DNA from: Natronosalvus halobius
GTDB taxonomy: Archaea; Halobacteriota; Halobacteria; Halobacteriales; Natrialbaceae
NCBI RefSeq assembly: GCF_024138145.1
Contig: NZ_CP099997.1
Coordinates: 2,232,001-2,296,000, forward strand
Direction: 5' to 3'
DNA length: 64,000 nucleotides
Below are positions 41,987-50,853 of the stretch, piece by piece; the stretch's first letter is position 1; the number at the start of each line of letters is the position of its first letter. The position numbers and the translations under genes were made by a program. The notes beneath the pieces were generated by a model. It was not told the origin of the DNA and ran no database searches. It was given only the letters and a program-made list of their open reading frames with translations.

Positions 41987-42388
41987 ATGATACGGCCAGG
42001 AACTGAGGACACGAATTCGAAGTCCGATGCGGGCGATCGAGGGGGTCTAGAAGCGGAGTCGTCGACGACAGGAGCCGTCGAGACGCCAGCGTCCACTGTC
42101 GGTCCGGATCACCGAAAATCGACCGCCGAGGACGCCCCGCTCACCTTTACGTTCGATCCGATGGAGGAAACGCCAGCGCAGGCGATCATCGACGCCGTCG
42201 CCGCTGCCAATGGCTGTGATCCGCTCTCGCTCCCGCCGCTCTTCGATGCGATCGATCCCGACGCACTGAACGGACTCGTGTCTCAACCACGGTCCGGGCC
42301 AGCACGACGATCCTGGGCGCTCTCCTTCGAGTACGGCGGCTGGCTCGTTACCGTCGACGCCGACCACCAGATCGTCCTCGAGCCGTAG
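41987..42388 (+). CDS. HalOD1 output domain protein
   Basis: The 133-residue protein has a disordered acidic N-terminal half and a C-terminal HalOD1 domain of about 75 residues (AQAIIDAVAAANGCDPLSLPPLF then LNGLVSQPRSG...SFEYGGWLVTV). HalOD1 is an output domain linked to haloarchaeal signalling, but here it has no receiver and stands alone. Role unknown. ATG 41987 is preferred to the in-frame GTG at 41981. Confidence 0.85.
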   Translation: MIRPGTEDTNSKSDAGDRGGLEAESSTTGAVETPASTVGPDHRKSTAEDAPLTFTFDPMEETPAQAIIDAVAAANGCDPLSLPPLFDAIDPDALNGLVSQPRSGPARRSWALSFEYGGWLVTVDADHQIVLEP

Positions 42389-42547
42389 GACCTCTGACGA
42401 CTGCTGGCTGACCTGACCCCTACCCGGCTGAGATCGTGTCGATCGACGGTACTCGAGGAGTGAGTAGTCGAACCACCCACTCGAGGAGGCAGCCAGCGTG
42501 AACCTGCTGCCTCGCCGTTTTTGCCCCTCCGCGGTGTCCACCCAGAC

Positions 42548-42817
42548 ATGGCAGACGTACCCGACATCGAGACCGTCGAGACCGAAGACGACTACATTCA
42601 CGTCCAGTTTCGCGACCCCGAGCAGTTCGACGAGATTCGCACGCCCGACTGGGCGCAGAACCCGGCGGAGTCGGTCTCGGAGGGCGCGGAGGTCAGGACC
42701 GGCAACACGGAGGGCGACGACGACTGGAAGGTCCAGAGCGTCCTGATCAAAAAGTCGGTCGGCGAGGAGAAAGCGAGAGAGCAGGCGAAAGTCATCGTCG
42801 AGAAGATTCAATCCTGA
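42548..42817 (+). CDS. Small conserved acidic protein
   Basis: The 89-residue protein MADVPDIETVETEDDYIHVQ... has a body with FRDPEQFDEIRTPDWAQNPA and ends with SVLIKKSVGEEKAREQAKVIVEKI, a basic amphipathic helix. Composition and codon use look coding and similar short proteins are widespread in haloarchaea, but I cannot name a family or function. No membrane segment or metal motif is seen. The upstream 160 bases carry a possible start region without a clear TATA. Confidence 0.65.
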   Translation: MADVPDIETVETEDDYIHVQFRDPEQFDEIRTPDWAQNPAESVSEGAEVRTGNTEGDDDWKVQSVLIKKSVGEEKAREQAKVIVEKIQS

Positions 42818-42962
42818 GAATCGCTCGAGCGTGTAGGCGGTCGGCGTTCGAGCTTTCGAACTCCCGATCGTTCGAGCGCCTCGAGACGCGGAATTCGAGA
42901 ACGGTACGCCCGCATAACGCCCCACTGGTTTCGGCCCAGCGGAGGACGCCAAGGACGTGGCT

Positions 42963-44126
42963 TCAGGCAACGTTCCGCTCGGCGAGCGCCTCACCACGGT
43001 CGAACCGGCCGCTGTCGAGCGTCGATACGTCCACGAGAGTCGCCTCGCCGTCGAGCACGATCTCCGCGACGACCTGCCCCGTTGCAGGGGCGTGCTGGAA
43101 GCCGTGCCCCGAGAAGCCCGCGGCGGTCACGAATCCAGAGATCGTCTCCTCGAGGATCGGATGGTGGTCCGGCGTCACCGCGTACAATCCCGCCCAGCCT
43201 CGTCTGATCCGGGTTTCCGGGCCGAAGTACTCGGCGTAGTCGGCCGCGTGCTCGACGGCGCGGGCCGCCCACTCGATGTCCATTCCCTCGTCGAAGTGGC
43301 CAGGGTCGACCTCCGGATCGTCGTCCTCGGGAAAGTGGCCACCGACGAGGGCGATTCCCTCGCGTTCGGGGCGAAAGTACGATCCCGTCTCCAGGTCGAT
43401 GGTCAGCGGGATCGATTCCGGCATCGGCGGCGTCGGATCGACGACCGCGACCTGTCGCCGTCGTGGCGAGATGGGCAATTCAATGTCAGCCAGTTCGGCG
43501 AGTGCGCCCGCCCACGCCCCGGCGGCGTTGACCACGTAGTCCACCTCGCGTCGTTCGCGACCGTCGGTTCCTTGCACGTCGACGCCCACGACTCGACCGT
43601 CATCCAGGCGAACGTCCGTGACGGCCGTCCCCGTTCGTATCTCGACGCCCAGTTCCCGGGCCGCCGCCGCGTACCCCTGTACGGCGAGGTTCGGATCCGC
43701 CACGCCGTCGTCGGGATTGAACGTCGCGCCGACGAACGGCTCGGGGTCCAGGCCGGGGCAGTGGTCGGTCGCCTCCGTCGGCGAAAGGTACTCGCTCTCC
43801 GCCCCGAGACGCCGTTGCATGCGGACGTTCTCGCGAAACTCGTCGGCCGTAGGCTCGGTGCGGGCGAGAAACAGGTAGCCGTTCTTCCGGAGTCCGATGT
43901 CGACGCCGAAGGTCTCCTCGAACGCGTTCCAGACGCGCTTGCTGGCGAGCGAGAGTTCGACGTTGACCGCCGTCGAGAACTGCGACCGAATTCCGCCGGC
44001 CGCACGGGCGGTACTGCCGGTTCCGAGCGATCCGCGCTCGTAGAGCGTCACGGACGCGCCACGCTCGGCTAGATAGTGTGCCGACGCGAGTCCGACGATG
44101 CCCCCACCGACGACGACTACGTTCAT
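42963..44126 (-). CDS. FAD-dependent amine/amino-acid oxidase (DAO family)
   Basis: The 387-residue protein begins with the flavin motif VVVGGGIVGLASAHYLAERG and ends with GWAGLYAVTPDHHPILE and GFSGHGFQHAPATG, characteristic of the DAO family (sarcosine, glycine or D-amino-acid oxidase). The mid-part has the GGIRSQFST and VVNAAGAWAGALAEL segments of that family. An imine would be the product, with electrons to O2 or a carrier. The next gene, divergent by about 100 bases, is an ornithine cyclodeaminase-family imine-forming enzyme. The Liv transporter lies just beyond, suggesting amino-acid catabolism. Confidence 0.9.
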   Translation of the reverse strand: MNVVVVGGGIVGLASAHYLAERGASVTLYERGSLGTGSTARAAGGIRSQFSTAVNVELSLASKRVWNAFEETFGVDIGLRKNGYLFLARTEPTADEFRENVRMQRRLGAESEYLSPTEATDHCPGLDPEPFVGATFNPDDGVADPNLAVQGYAAAARELGVEIRTGTAVTDVRLDDGRVVGVDVQGTDGRERREVDYVVNAAGAWAGALAELADIELPISPRRRQVAVVDPTPPMPESIPLTIDLETGSYFRPEREGIALVGGHFPEDDDPEVDPGHFDEGMDIEWAARAVEHAADYAEYFGPETRIRRGWAGLYAVTPDHHPILEETISGFVTAAGFSGHGFQHAPATGQVVAEIVLDGEATLVDVSTLDSGRFDRGEALAERNVA

Positions 44127-44233
44127 GCCCCTCCATCGGCCCCGGGAGGCATAATCGTTCGCCGACTCGAGGCACCCGCCGATTCGGATGGCCCCTAACC
44201 AAAAGCTAAGTCCGAAGACGGCGATGGCCGCCC

Positions 44234-45205
44234 ATGGTACTCGTACTCTCCGAGGCGGCAGTCCAGGAGACCCTCGACCTCGCCGACCTCGTCGACGTGG
44301 TCGGGGACGCGCTCGTCAAACAGGCCGCAGGGGACGTCGAACGACCCGACCGGCCGCACTTTCCCGTCGGCTCGGGGCTCGAGGGAGACGAGCCGCTGGG
44401 AACCGGGATCGCGATGCCCGCCTACGTCCACGGCGACGACCAGTACGCGACGAAACTCGTCGGCGTCCACGAGGGGAACGCAGACCGCGGGCTGCCGACG
44501 ATTCACGCACAGATCGTCCTCACGGACGCCCGAACCGGCGTTCCCGAGGCGTTCGTGGGCGGGACGACCATCACGAACGCCCGAACGGGCTGTCTCGGTG
44601 CGCTCGCGGTCCGCGAACTCGCCCCCGACGCGATCACGCTCGGCGTCATCGGCGCGGGCGCCCAGGCTCGCTGGCAGACCCGGGCCATCGAGACGGTCGC
44701 CACGCTCCAGGACGTGCGCATCTACTCGCCGAGTTCGTCGCGGGACGCCTGTGCCGCCGACCTGAGCGACGAGGGGGTTCCGGCTCGAGCGGTCGACACC
44801 CCGGCGGCCGCCGTCGACGGGGCCGACGTGGTCGTGACTGCGACGACCGCTACCGCGCCGGTGTTCCCGGCCGGCGCGCTCGAGCCGGGGGCGCTCGTCG
44901 TCGCCGTCGGCGCGTTCACCGCCGAGATGCAGGAGGTCGAATCGGCCGTTCTCGAGGACGCTGGCGTGGTGTTCGCCGACGTCCCGTCCGAGGTCGCCGA
45001 GACGGGCGACATCCTCGCCACCAGCCTGGACGACGAGGCCCTCCTCCCCCTGGGCGAACTGGTCGCCGACGGCTACGAGCGTCGATCCCCGGACGAGGTG
45101 GTCGTCGTCGACAGCGTCGGCTCCGCGACGCTGGATGCGGCCGCGGGGGCGACCGTCTACCGGCGGGCGCTGGAGCGCGACGCCGGGACGGAGGTTTCGC
45201 TGTAG
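44234..45205 (+). CDS. Ornithine cyclodeaminase / alanine dehydrogenase-family protein
   Basis: The 323-residue Rossmann protein of the OCD/mu-crystallin family includes PVGSGLEGDEPLGTGIAMPAYVHGDD and KLVGVHEGN as substrate-region segments. The NAD motif is GVIGAGAQARWQTRAI. Late in the protein is GALVVAVGAFTAEMQEVESAV. Members convert ornithine to proline, reduce imines or act as alanine dehydrogenase, and the exact substrate is not predictable. With the DAO gene divergent to it and the Liv operon following on the opposite strand, degradation of an imported amino acid is the natural reading. Confidence 0.9.
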   Translation: MVLVLSEAAVQETLDLADLVDVVGDALVKQAAGDVERPDRPHFPVGSGLEGDEPLGTGIAMPAYVHGDDQYATKLVGVHEGNADRGLPTIHAQIVLTDARTGVPEAFVGGTTITNARTGCLGALAVRELAPDAITLGVIGAGAQARWQTRAIETVATLQDVRIYSPSSSRDACAADLSDEGVPARAVDTPAAAVDGADVVVTATTATAPVFPAGALEPGALVVAVGAFTAEMQEVESAVLEDAGVVFADVPSEVAETGDILATSLDDEALLPLGELVADGYERRSPDEVVVVDSVGSATLDAAAGATVYRRALERDAGTEVSL

Positions 45206-45303
45206 CGAGTCTCGTTTCGTCGAACCGCACTCTTTGCGTTGGCCCGACGAGCGAGGGGGTGGAGTGACTGTCTCCAGGAATCGTTTCTCGAGCGAGCCGC
45301 TCA

Positions 45304-46008
45304 CTACCCACCGAGGAACTGCCGCCGGACATCGGGATCGTTCAACAGCACCTCGCCCTCGTCGACGTACCGGTTCTCCCCCTGGGCGAGGACGTAACCG
45401 CGATCACAGCGACGCAACGCGGTCGTCGCGTTCTGTTCGACGATGAGGATCGTCACGCCGCGGTCGTTGATCGCGTCGATGTGATCGAACATCTCGCCGA
45501 CGAGGTCCGGAGCGAGCCCTGCAGACGGCTCGTCGAGCAACAGCAAGGGCGGGTCGGGGATCAGCGCCCGCGCCATCGCGAGCATCTGTTGCTGACCGCC
45601 CGAGAGGTTGCCCGCCCGCTGGTCGAGGCGCTCCTCCAGGATCGGGAACTGCTCGAGGACCGCCGCCAGCCGGTCGTCCGGAAGGTCACCCAGCAGGTAC
45701 GCGCCGATGCGGAGGTTTTCCTCGACCGTCAACGACGGGAAGACGTTCTCGGTCTGGGGAACGTAGCCGACGCCCCGGTCGATGATCGCCTGTGGCTCCA
45801 GTCCGGCGACGTTCTCGTCGTCGAATCGAATCTCGCCGCCCATGTGCGTCGCCAGTCCCACGACAGCCTTCATCGCGGTTGATTTCCCCGCACCGTTGGG
45901 GCCGACGATCGCGACGTACTCGCCGTCGTCGACGTGGAGGTTCACCCCGTACAGCACCTGTAGCTCGCCATAACCAGCGTCCAGGTCGGTGAGTTCGAGT
46001 AAACTCAT
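45304..46008 (-). CDS. livF: Branched-chain amino-acid ABC transporter ATPase LivF
   Basis: The 234-residue ATPase has Walker A VGPNGAGKST, the Q-loop in GYVPQTENVFPSL, the signature LSGGQQQMLAMARAL, Walker B LLLLDEPSAGL and the H-loop region IVEQN. It hydrolyses ATP for uptake with LivG. The short length and the LivF-type YVPQTENVF segment distinguish it from LivG. Start ATG 46008, 75 bases after the LivG stop. Confidence 0.93.
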   Translation of the reverse strand: MSLLELTDLDAGYGELQVLYGVNLHVDDGEYVAIVGPNGAGKSTAMKAVVGLATHMGGEIRFDDENVAGLEPQAIIDRGVGYVPQTENVFPSLTVEENLRIGAYLLGDLPDDRLAAVLEQFPILEERLDQRAGNLSGGQQQMLAMARALIPDPPLLLLDEPSAGLAPDLVGEMFDHIDAINDRGVTILIVEQNATTALRRCDRGYVLAQGENRYVDEGEVLLNDPDVRRQFLGG

Positions 46009-46083
46009 CGCCCACCCCGTCGCGGTTCGCGTTCGGGCCTCCGTTCAGAGACGTGCTCGTGAAGTGTGTTCATTGTCCTGTTC

Positions 46084-46839
46084 TCACCCACCCAGGTACG
46101 CCTCGATGACGTCCTCGTGTTCCATGATCTCTGCCGGCGTCCCGGTCGCGAGGACCTGTCCGTCCGCGAGGACGACCAGGCGGTCGACCAGTTCGGTCAG
46201 CGTCTCCAGTTCGTGCTCGATGATGAGCAGCGTGAGACCGTCCTCGTTGAGCGCCTCGATGTGCGCGACGATCTCGTTCGTCAGCGACGGATTGACGCCG
46301 GCGAACGGCTCGTCGAGCATGAGCATCTTCGGGTCGAGCATCAGCGACCGGGCGAGTTCGAGGAGTTTTCGCTGACCCCCGGAGAGGGTGCCCGCGTACT
46401 CGTCGACCATCGTCTCCAGATCGAACACCTCGAGGAGTTCGAGCGCCCGGCTTCGGGCTTCGGCTTCGCGCCGTGTGCTCGCTCCCGTCCGTCCAACGGC
46501 GTGCCAGGCTCGCTCGCCGGGGTGATCGGGCGCCGGGAGGAGCACGTTCTCCTGGACGGTCAACGTCTCCAGTTCGCGGGTCCGCTGGAAGGTTCGGACG
46601 AGTCCCTGTCGTGCGAGGGCGTGGGGCGGGAGCGTCGTGACGTCCTCCCCGTCGAACGTCACGGTTCCGGCGTCGCTCTCGATGACGCTCGAGATGCAGT
46701 TGAACGTGGTCGTCTTCCCGGCGCCGTTCGGGCCGATCATACCGACGATTTCGCCCGCTTCGACCTCGAAGGAGACGCCGTCGACGGCGAGGAGGCTACC
46801 GAACGACCGGCGAAGGTCCTCGACAGTGAGCAACGTCAC
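46084..46839 (-). CDS. livG: Branched-chain amino-acid ABC transporter ATPase LivG
   Basis: The 251-residue ATPase has Walker A IGPNGAGKTT, the LivG-type insert RTFQRTRELETLTVQENV, signature LSGGQRKLLELARSL, Walker B LMLDEPFAGVNP and H-loop IIEHE. A 20-30 residue insert (PAPDHPGERAWHAVGRT) is typical of LivG. It starts at GTG 46839, overlapping the LivM stop (GTGA), so a longer in-frame extension is rejected. Confidence 0.93.
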   Translation of the reverse strand: MTLLTVEDLRRSFGSLLAVDGVSFEVEAGEIVGMIGPNGAGKTTTFNCISSVIESDAGTVTFDGEDVTTLPPHALARQGLVRTFQRTRELETLTVQENVLLPAPDHPGERAWHAVGRTGASTRREAEARSRALELLEVFDLETMVDEYAGTLSGGQRKLLELARSLMLDPKMLMLDEPFAGVNPSLTNEIVAHIEALNEDGLTLLIIEHELETLTELVDRLVVLADGQVLATGTPAEIMEHEDVIEAYLGG

Positions 46840-47885
46840 GACTCCACCCCCAGCCTGTCGGCGTCCCCCCAGAGTCCCTCCGGGCGGTACCTGATGATGA
46901 ACATCAACAGGAGTCCGACGAACATCAGCCGGATCGAGGCGAACTGGTCCTGGGTAATGAACGGAATCGCGTCGTTGAAGAATCGGGTGATCAGCTGAAA
47001 GCCCATGATAATCGCGAGCCCACCGATGACGCCGCGGTCGTTGCCCGCCCCGCCGATGAGCATCCCGACCCAGACGATGACGGTCACGTCGATGGTGAAA
47101 AAGCCCTCCGCGGCAGCGCCGTTGTAGAAGACCAGTAGCGCCCCCGCCAGTCCCGCGATGGCGGCACCGTAGACGAACACGGCGACCTTGTACCGGAACA
47201 CGCGCTTGCCGAGCGTCTCGGTCACCTGGTCGTCGGCGCGAATCGCGCGGAGGACTCGCCCGTACGGCGAGCCCGACAGACGACGGAAGACGCCGTAGAA
47301 GAACAACGCGAGCGCCGCGAAGATGAGGATCGTTGACACCAGCGCCGCGCCACCGCCAGCGTCGGTTGTCCCGGCGATCGGCCGCGGAACGCTGGTGAGG
47401 CCGACCGTTCCGCCGGTTACGTCGCGGAACGCGACGATCAACCCGTGGACGATTTCGGCGACGGCCAGCGTGACGATGGCGAGAAAGTCGTCGCGAAGCC
47501 TGAGCGTCGAGACGCCGATCAGGATGCCGAGCGCGGCCGCCGCGAGGACGGCGGCGACCACTCCGACCGGCCACGGGAATCCGAGCCCGACGGCCTGGTA
47601 CGGATCGTTCGCGGTCAGGATCGCCGCGGTGTAGCCGCCGACCGCGAAGAAAGCGACCGGGCCGAAGTTGACCAGCCCGGTGTGGCCGAACTGGAGGTTC
47701 AACCCGACCAGGATCATCGCGTACAGGAAGAAGAGAACGCCGACTTCGAAGAAGACGAACGAACCGCCCGGCGGCTGGACGAAGAGCGGACTCAGCAAGA
47801 ACAGCACCGAGAGCACAAGCAACGCGAATCCAGCGTGGACTGCGTCGATCGGTAGATTCTCGAGGCGGGTCGTCGGGGCGCTCAC
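46836..47885 (-). CDS. livM: Branched-chain amino-acid ABC permease LivM
   Basis: The 349-residue membrane protein has about ten hydrophobic segments and the family stretch LQFGHTGLVNFGPVAFFAVGG, which marks LivM/LivH-type permeases. STLRLRDDFLAIVTLAVAEIV is the cytoplasmic loop that contacts the ATPase. It starts at GTG 47885, overlapping the LivH stop (GTGA). The C-terminal end (YRPEGLWGDAD) is common for LivM. Confidence 0.93.
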   Translation of the reverse strand: MSAPTTRLENLPIDAVHAGFALLVLSVLFLLSPLFVQPPGGSFVFFEVGVLFFLYAMILVGLNLQFGHTGLVNFGPVAFFAVGGYTAAILTANDPYQAVGLGFPWPVGVVAAVLAAAALGILIGVSTLRLRDDFLAIVTLAVAEIVHGLIVAFRDVTGGTVGLTSVPRPIAGTTDAGGGAALVSTILIFAALALFFYGVFRRLSGSPYGRVLRAIRADDQVTETLGKRVFRYKVAVFVYGAAIAGLAGALLVFYNGAAAEGFFTIDVTVIVWVGMLIGGAGNDRGVIGGLAIIMGFQLITRFFNDAIPFITQDQFASIRLMFVGLLLMFIIRYRPEGLWGDADRLGVES

Positions 47886-48766
47886 GACGTCCGCACCTCC
47901 GCGTTGACGAGGCCGCCAGGACGAACGAGCAGGACGACGATGAGGACGACGAACGCCATGGTCGCGTTGAGTTCCGTCAGCCCGGACGGGAGAAACGCGA
48001 CGGAGACGGTGATGCCGATACCCAGCAGGTACGATCCGACGATGGCCCCGTAGGGACTGCCCGCGCCGCCCAGGATGGCGGCGGTGATGATCAACAGGAG
48101 CTGGCCGAAGCCCACGTTGGGATTGGCCGACTGCGAGACGGCGAGCATGACGCCCGCGACACCCGCTAGCCCGGAGGCTGCGATCCAGACCGCGTTTCTG
48201 ATTCGACGGGTGTCGATCCCGGAGACCAGCGCGAGGTCCTCGTTGTCCGAGGTCGCGCGCATCGCGATTCCGAGCATCGTCCGGCTGAGAAAGACGTGGA
48301 GGACGACGACGGCGACGAGCGTCACGCCGATGATGAACAGCTGTTGACTCGTGACGAAGAAGCCCCAGTCGTCGAAGCGGTACGTCGTGACGTCCCGGGG
48401 AATGGTCCGACGGTCCGCCCCCGCGATCACCCGGAACCCGTTACGCAAAACCAGGCCCAGACCGATAGACATCAACAGCAACGGGACGGCGCCCGCCTCG
48501 TTCATAGGTTCGAACGTGACGCGGGCGATGACCCAGCCGACGACCGCCGTGATCGCCAGGGCGACGGCGACGGCCATCGGGATCGAGAGACCGCCAAACA
48601 CGACGGCGAGATAGCCGACGAAGGCGCCGACCGTGATGAACTCGCCGTGAGCGAAGTTTATCATGTTGACGAGGCCGTACACCAGCGTAAATCCGATCGC
48701 GCCGAGGGCGATGTACGAACCGATAACCAGACCGAAGATGATCTCCTGTGCGAGTGGAATTTCCAT
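47882..48766 (-). CDS. livH: Branched-chain amino-acid ABC permease LivH
   Basis: The 294-residue membrane protein has eight or so hydrophobic segments, starting with GLVIGSYIALGAIGFTLVYG and NMINFAHGEFITVGAF, the LivH signature. LSRTMLGIAMRATSDNEDLA is the cytoplasmic coupling loop. It is the first permease of the operon, 18 bases after the binding-protein gene. Start ATG 48766. Confidence 0.94.
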   Translation of the reverse strand: MEIPLAQEIIFGLVIGSYIALGAIGFTLVYGLVNMINFAHGEFITVGAFVGYLAVVFGGLSIPMAVAVALAITAVVGWVIARVTFEPMNEAGAVPLLLMSIGLGLVLRNGFRVIAGADRRTIPRDVTTYRFDDWGFFVTSQQLFIIGVTLVAVVVLHVFLSRTMLGIAMRATSDNEDLALVSGIDTRRIRNAVWIAASGLAGVAGVMLAVSQSANPNVGFGQLLLIITAAILGGAGSPYGAIVGSYLLGIGITVSVAFLPSGLTELNATMAFVVLIVVLLVRPGGLVNAEVRTS

Positions 48767-48784
48767 AGATAGTTCTACGACTCG

Positions 48785-50146
48785 TCAGTACTCGTCGATC
48801 TCGTCCTGCAGTTCGTCGCCGCTGATAGTGAACTCCGTCTCGAAGCCGTCCGGCGTCACTCGCTCGACGACCACGTCGCCCCAGACGTTCCCGTGTTCGG
48901 TGAAATCGCAGTCCGTGACGGCACCCTCGTAGTTGATTTCGTCGCCGTTGTCGAGCGCGTCCTTTCCCTCGGCGAACGTCGTGACGGTCGTTCCGTCGGG
49001 GCGAGAAACCGCACCGATGCTCCGCTGAATAGCCTCGTGAGACGTCTCGCCGGCGTGGTGGATCGCCAGCGCGATGATGTTCGTCGCGTCGTAGGCCGCG
49101 ACCGCCCAGGGGTGAAGCCCCTCGTCGCTCACCTCTTCGTAACTCGAGAGGAACTGGTCGTAGTTCGGCCCCTCCGTACTGCCGGCGGCGATCCAGGCGC
49201 CGTCCGCCTGTTCGCCGACTTCGTCGATCAGGGAGTCGTCCCGGAGGCCGTCTTCCATCAGCAACTGTCCGCCGTAGCCGCCGTCCTCCCAGTTGCGGAG
49301 AATCGTGATCGCGTCCTCCAGGGCGAACGAGAGCGCCCATGCGTCGAAGTCGTTGCTGAACAGTTCGTTCAACTGGCTCTGATACGACGACTGCCCCTCG
49401 GACGCCGAGATAACCTCGACGATTTCGCCGCCGAGTTCCTCGTACCAGCTGGTGAACTGCCGCGTCCAGCCCTCTTCGCCGGCGCTCGTGGCGCTGAGGA
49501 TTGCCATTCGCTCTACGCCGGCCTCGTCGATCATCGCCTCCGCAGCGCCCGCCGTGTGGACCGTGTCGCCGATGACGGTTCGCCAGAGCCACTCGTCGTC
49601 GTCCGTCTCGTCGGTTCCCTTGTCCCCGCCTCTGGTGTCGAGATACGTCGACCCCGGCCACGGCGTGATTATCGGGACCTCCTGTTCCTGGATGAACTCC
49701 CAGAGCGGTTCGATCTCGCTGGAATACAGGCCGTTGATGGCGGCCACGCCGTCGCTATCGATGAACTGCCTCAGTACTTCGCGAGCCTGTTGCGGGTCGA
49801 CCGTGGTGTCCTGGCGGTTGACCTCGAACTCGGCATCGAGCGGCCCACCAGCGTCGTTGATCTGCTGTACCGCCAGGTCCGTCGCGTCGGAGGCGGCCGG
49901 TTGCAGGAAGTCCCACGTGCCAGTCAACGACCCTGGCTGTCCCACCACGACGGTGTCGGGCGTCTCACCGTTACCATTGCCGCCATTGCCGCCGTTGCCG
50001 CCGTTGCCGCCGTTGCCGCCGTTACCTCCGTTTCCGTCGTCTTCGGTCCCGATACAGCCGGCGAGGCCGACCGTCGTCAGTGCGCCCGTTCCAGTGATCG
50101 CCAGAAAGGTTCGGCGATCGGTCCCGACCGTCTCCTTGCGTGACAT
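48785..50146 (-). CDS. Substrate-binding lipoprotein for the Liv transporter
   Basis: The 453-residue protein starts with a Tat signal (TDRRTFLAITGTG) and lipobox Cys (VGLAGC) near residue 31. A linker of about 25 residues built from Gly-Asn-Gly repeats follows, then a type 1 periplasmic-binding fold (TVVVGQPGSLTGTWDFLQPA...). The fold fits branched-chain or other amino-acid receptors. It is the first gene of the Liv operon. Upstream on the same strand is a TATA-like element (50189-50198 on the minus strand) and a palindrome. Start chosen at 50146 because it puts the Tat motif at the right distance. Confidence 0.92.
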   Translation of the reverse strand: MSRKETVGTDRRTFLAITGTGALTTVGLAGCIGTEDDGNGGNGGNGGNGGNGGNGGNGNGETPDTVVVGQPGSLTGTWDFLQPAASDATDLAVQQINDAGGPLDAEFEVNRQDTTVDPQQAREVLRQFIDSDGVAAINGLYSSEIEPLWEFIQEQEVPIITPWPGSTYLDTRGGDKGTDETDDDEWLWRTVIGDTVHTAGAAEAMIDEAGVERMAILSATSAGEEGWTRQFTSWYEELGGEIVEVISASEGQSSYQSQLNELFSNDFDAWALSFALEDAITILRNWEDGGYGGQLLMEDGLRDDSLIDEVGEQADGAWIAAGSTEGPNYDQFLSSYEEVSDEGLHPWAVAAYDATNIIALAIHHAGETSHEAIQRSIGAVSRPDGTTVTTFAEGKDALDNGDEINYEGAVTDCDFTEHGNVWGDVVVERVTPDGFETEFTISGDELQDEIDEY

Positions 50147-50164
50147 TCTTTCACAACCCTCTCT

Positions 50165-50198
50165 GGTGCGTATCGATACCAGGCAAGCATAAAAGTAT
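50165..50198 (-). promoter_or_regulatory. Liv operon promoter with GTATCGATAC palindrome
   Basis: On the minus strand a TATA-like ACTTTTATG (50190-50198) lies about 25 bases before the expected start. Between it and the gene is the 10-bp palindrome GTATCGATAC (50170-50179), with CTGGT/ACCAG half sites nested around it. A repressor site is plausible; not proved. Confidence 0.45.
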
Positions 50199-50527
50199 TG
50201 CTCAGGTCGATTCGCCCGACAGGACAACGACTGCAGTCACCTGCATCGACGCGACCGCCCTTCGTCCAGGTCGGCCGCCGACGGCGAGACCCGATCCAGG
50301 AGGACGGAACAATGGCAGTCAGCGGTGAATGGTCGGTTCTCGAGTGTCTGTCAAACGTGACTGGTTCACCCCCCCCCCCTCCCCCGAGCGGGCCCGAGGC
50401 GCCCGGGTCGTCCGCTTCGTTCGCCCTCCAGGACGGAGCTCACGATCCCGAGTTGAGTCTCCAACCGTTCAGCCGCGTTCAGCGACGCCGATCGACAGCG
50501 AGGAGGTCGAACGCGGGAAGAACGGGA
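50199..50527. other. Region between the Liv operon and the island
   Basis: No gene was recognised. It contains a run of eleven C (50369-50379), a T and five more C, then a GC-rich stretch. An open frame from the island's second gene runs antisense through here to 50366 without any sign of selection. Confidence 0.5.
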
Positions 50528-50572
50528 GGCCGGCTCAGATTCGAACCACGGTCGTGTCGAAGCCGTTCCCTT
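50528..50572. repeat. tRNA-Pro 3'-end copy C (island border)
   Basis: The first 19 bases (GGCCGGCTCAGATTCGAAC) equal the T-loop/acceptor end of tRNA-Pro on this strand. The next 26 or so (CACGGTCG and onward to TCCCT) match copy B at 54842-54886 with three mismatches over 45 bases. It is the far border of the island. Confidence 0.9.
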
Positions 50573-50845
50573 ATAGGCGCTTTCACCTACCCTGTAGAAG
50601 AGAACATAATCCCCACTACTCATCTGTCCGAACGTCTGTGTATTCTGCTCTCCACCCGCAACTCCCCAACCCTGTGCTGAAGCAGGAACCTCCGATTGCC
50701 GTTCTGACCACTTTGAAAGATCCACAGGAGACTGCACAGGGGAGTGAAAATCATCGCCGTAGTTCACTTCCCCAGCATCGATATCGTCTCGTTCCGATGA
50801 AAGGCCAGGCCCATCGGCACCAGCAACGTTCACTACAGAAACCAT
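50572..50845 (-). pseudogene. Truncated partner gene of the restriction enzyme
   Basis: The frame starts ATG 50845, nine bases after the restriction gene's stop, so it was in one operon with it. About 90 residues look real, including AQGWGVAGGEQNTQTFGQM followed by SSGDYVLFYRVGESAYKG. I compare this to the start of EVE/PUA-like or other modified-base reader domains used by restriction systems; that is uncertain. From residue 92 the frame enters repeat C and continues as repeat-encoded sequence (TASTRPWFESEP), then meaningless sequence to 50366. The gene is thus cut at the recombination border and has lost its C-terminal domain. Confidence 0.6.
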
Positions 50846-50853
50846 ACAAATGA

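Noticed and set aside
46839-47574. Upstream extension of LivG to nearly 500 residues
   Set aside because: The extra sequence is an off-frame reading of LivM and is Arg-rich; the GTG overlapping the LivM stop gives a normal LivG.
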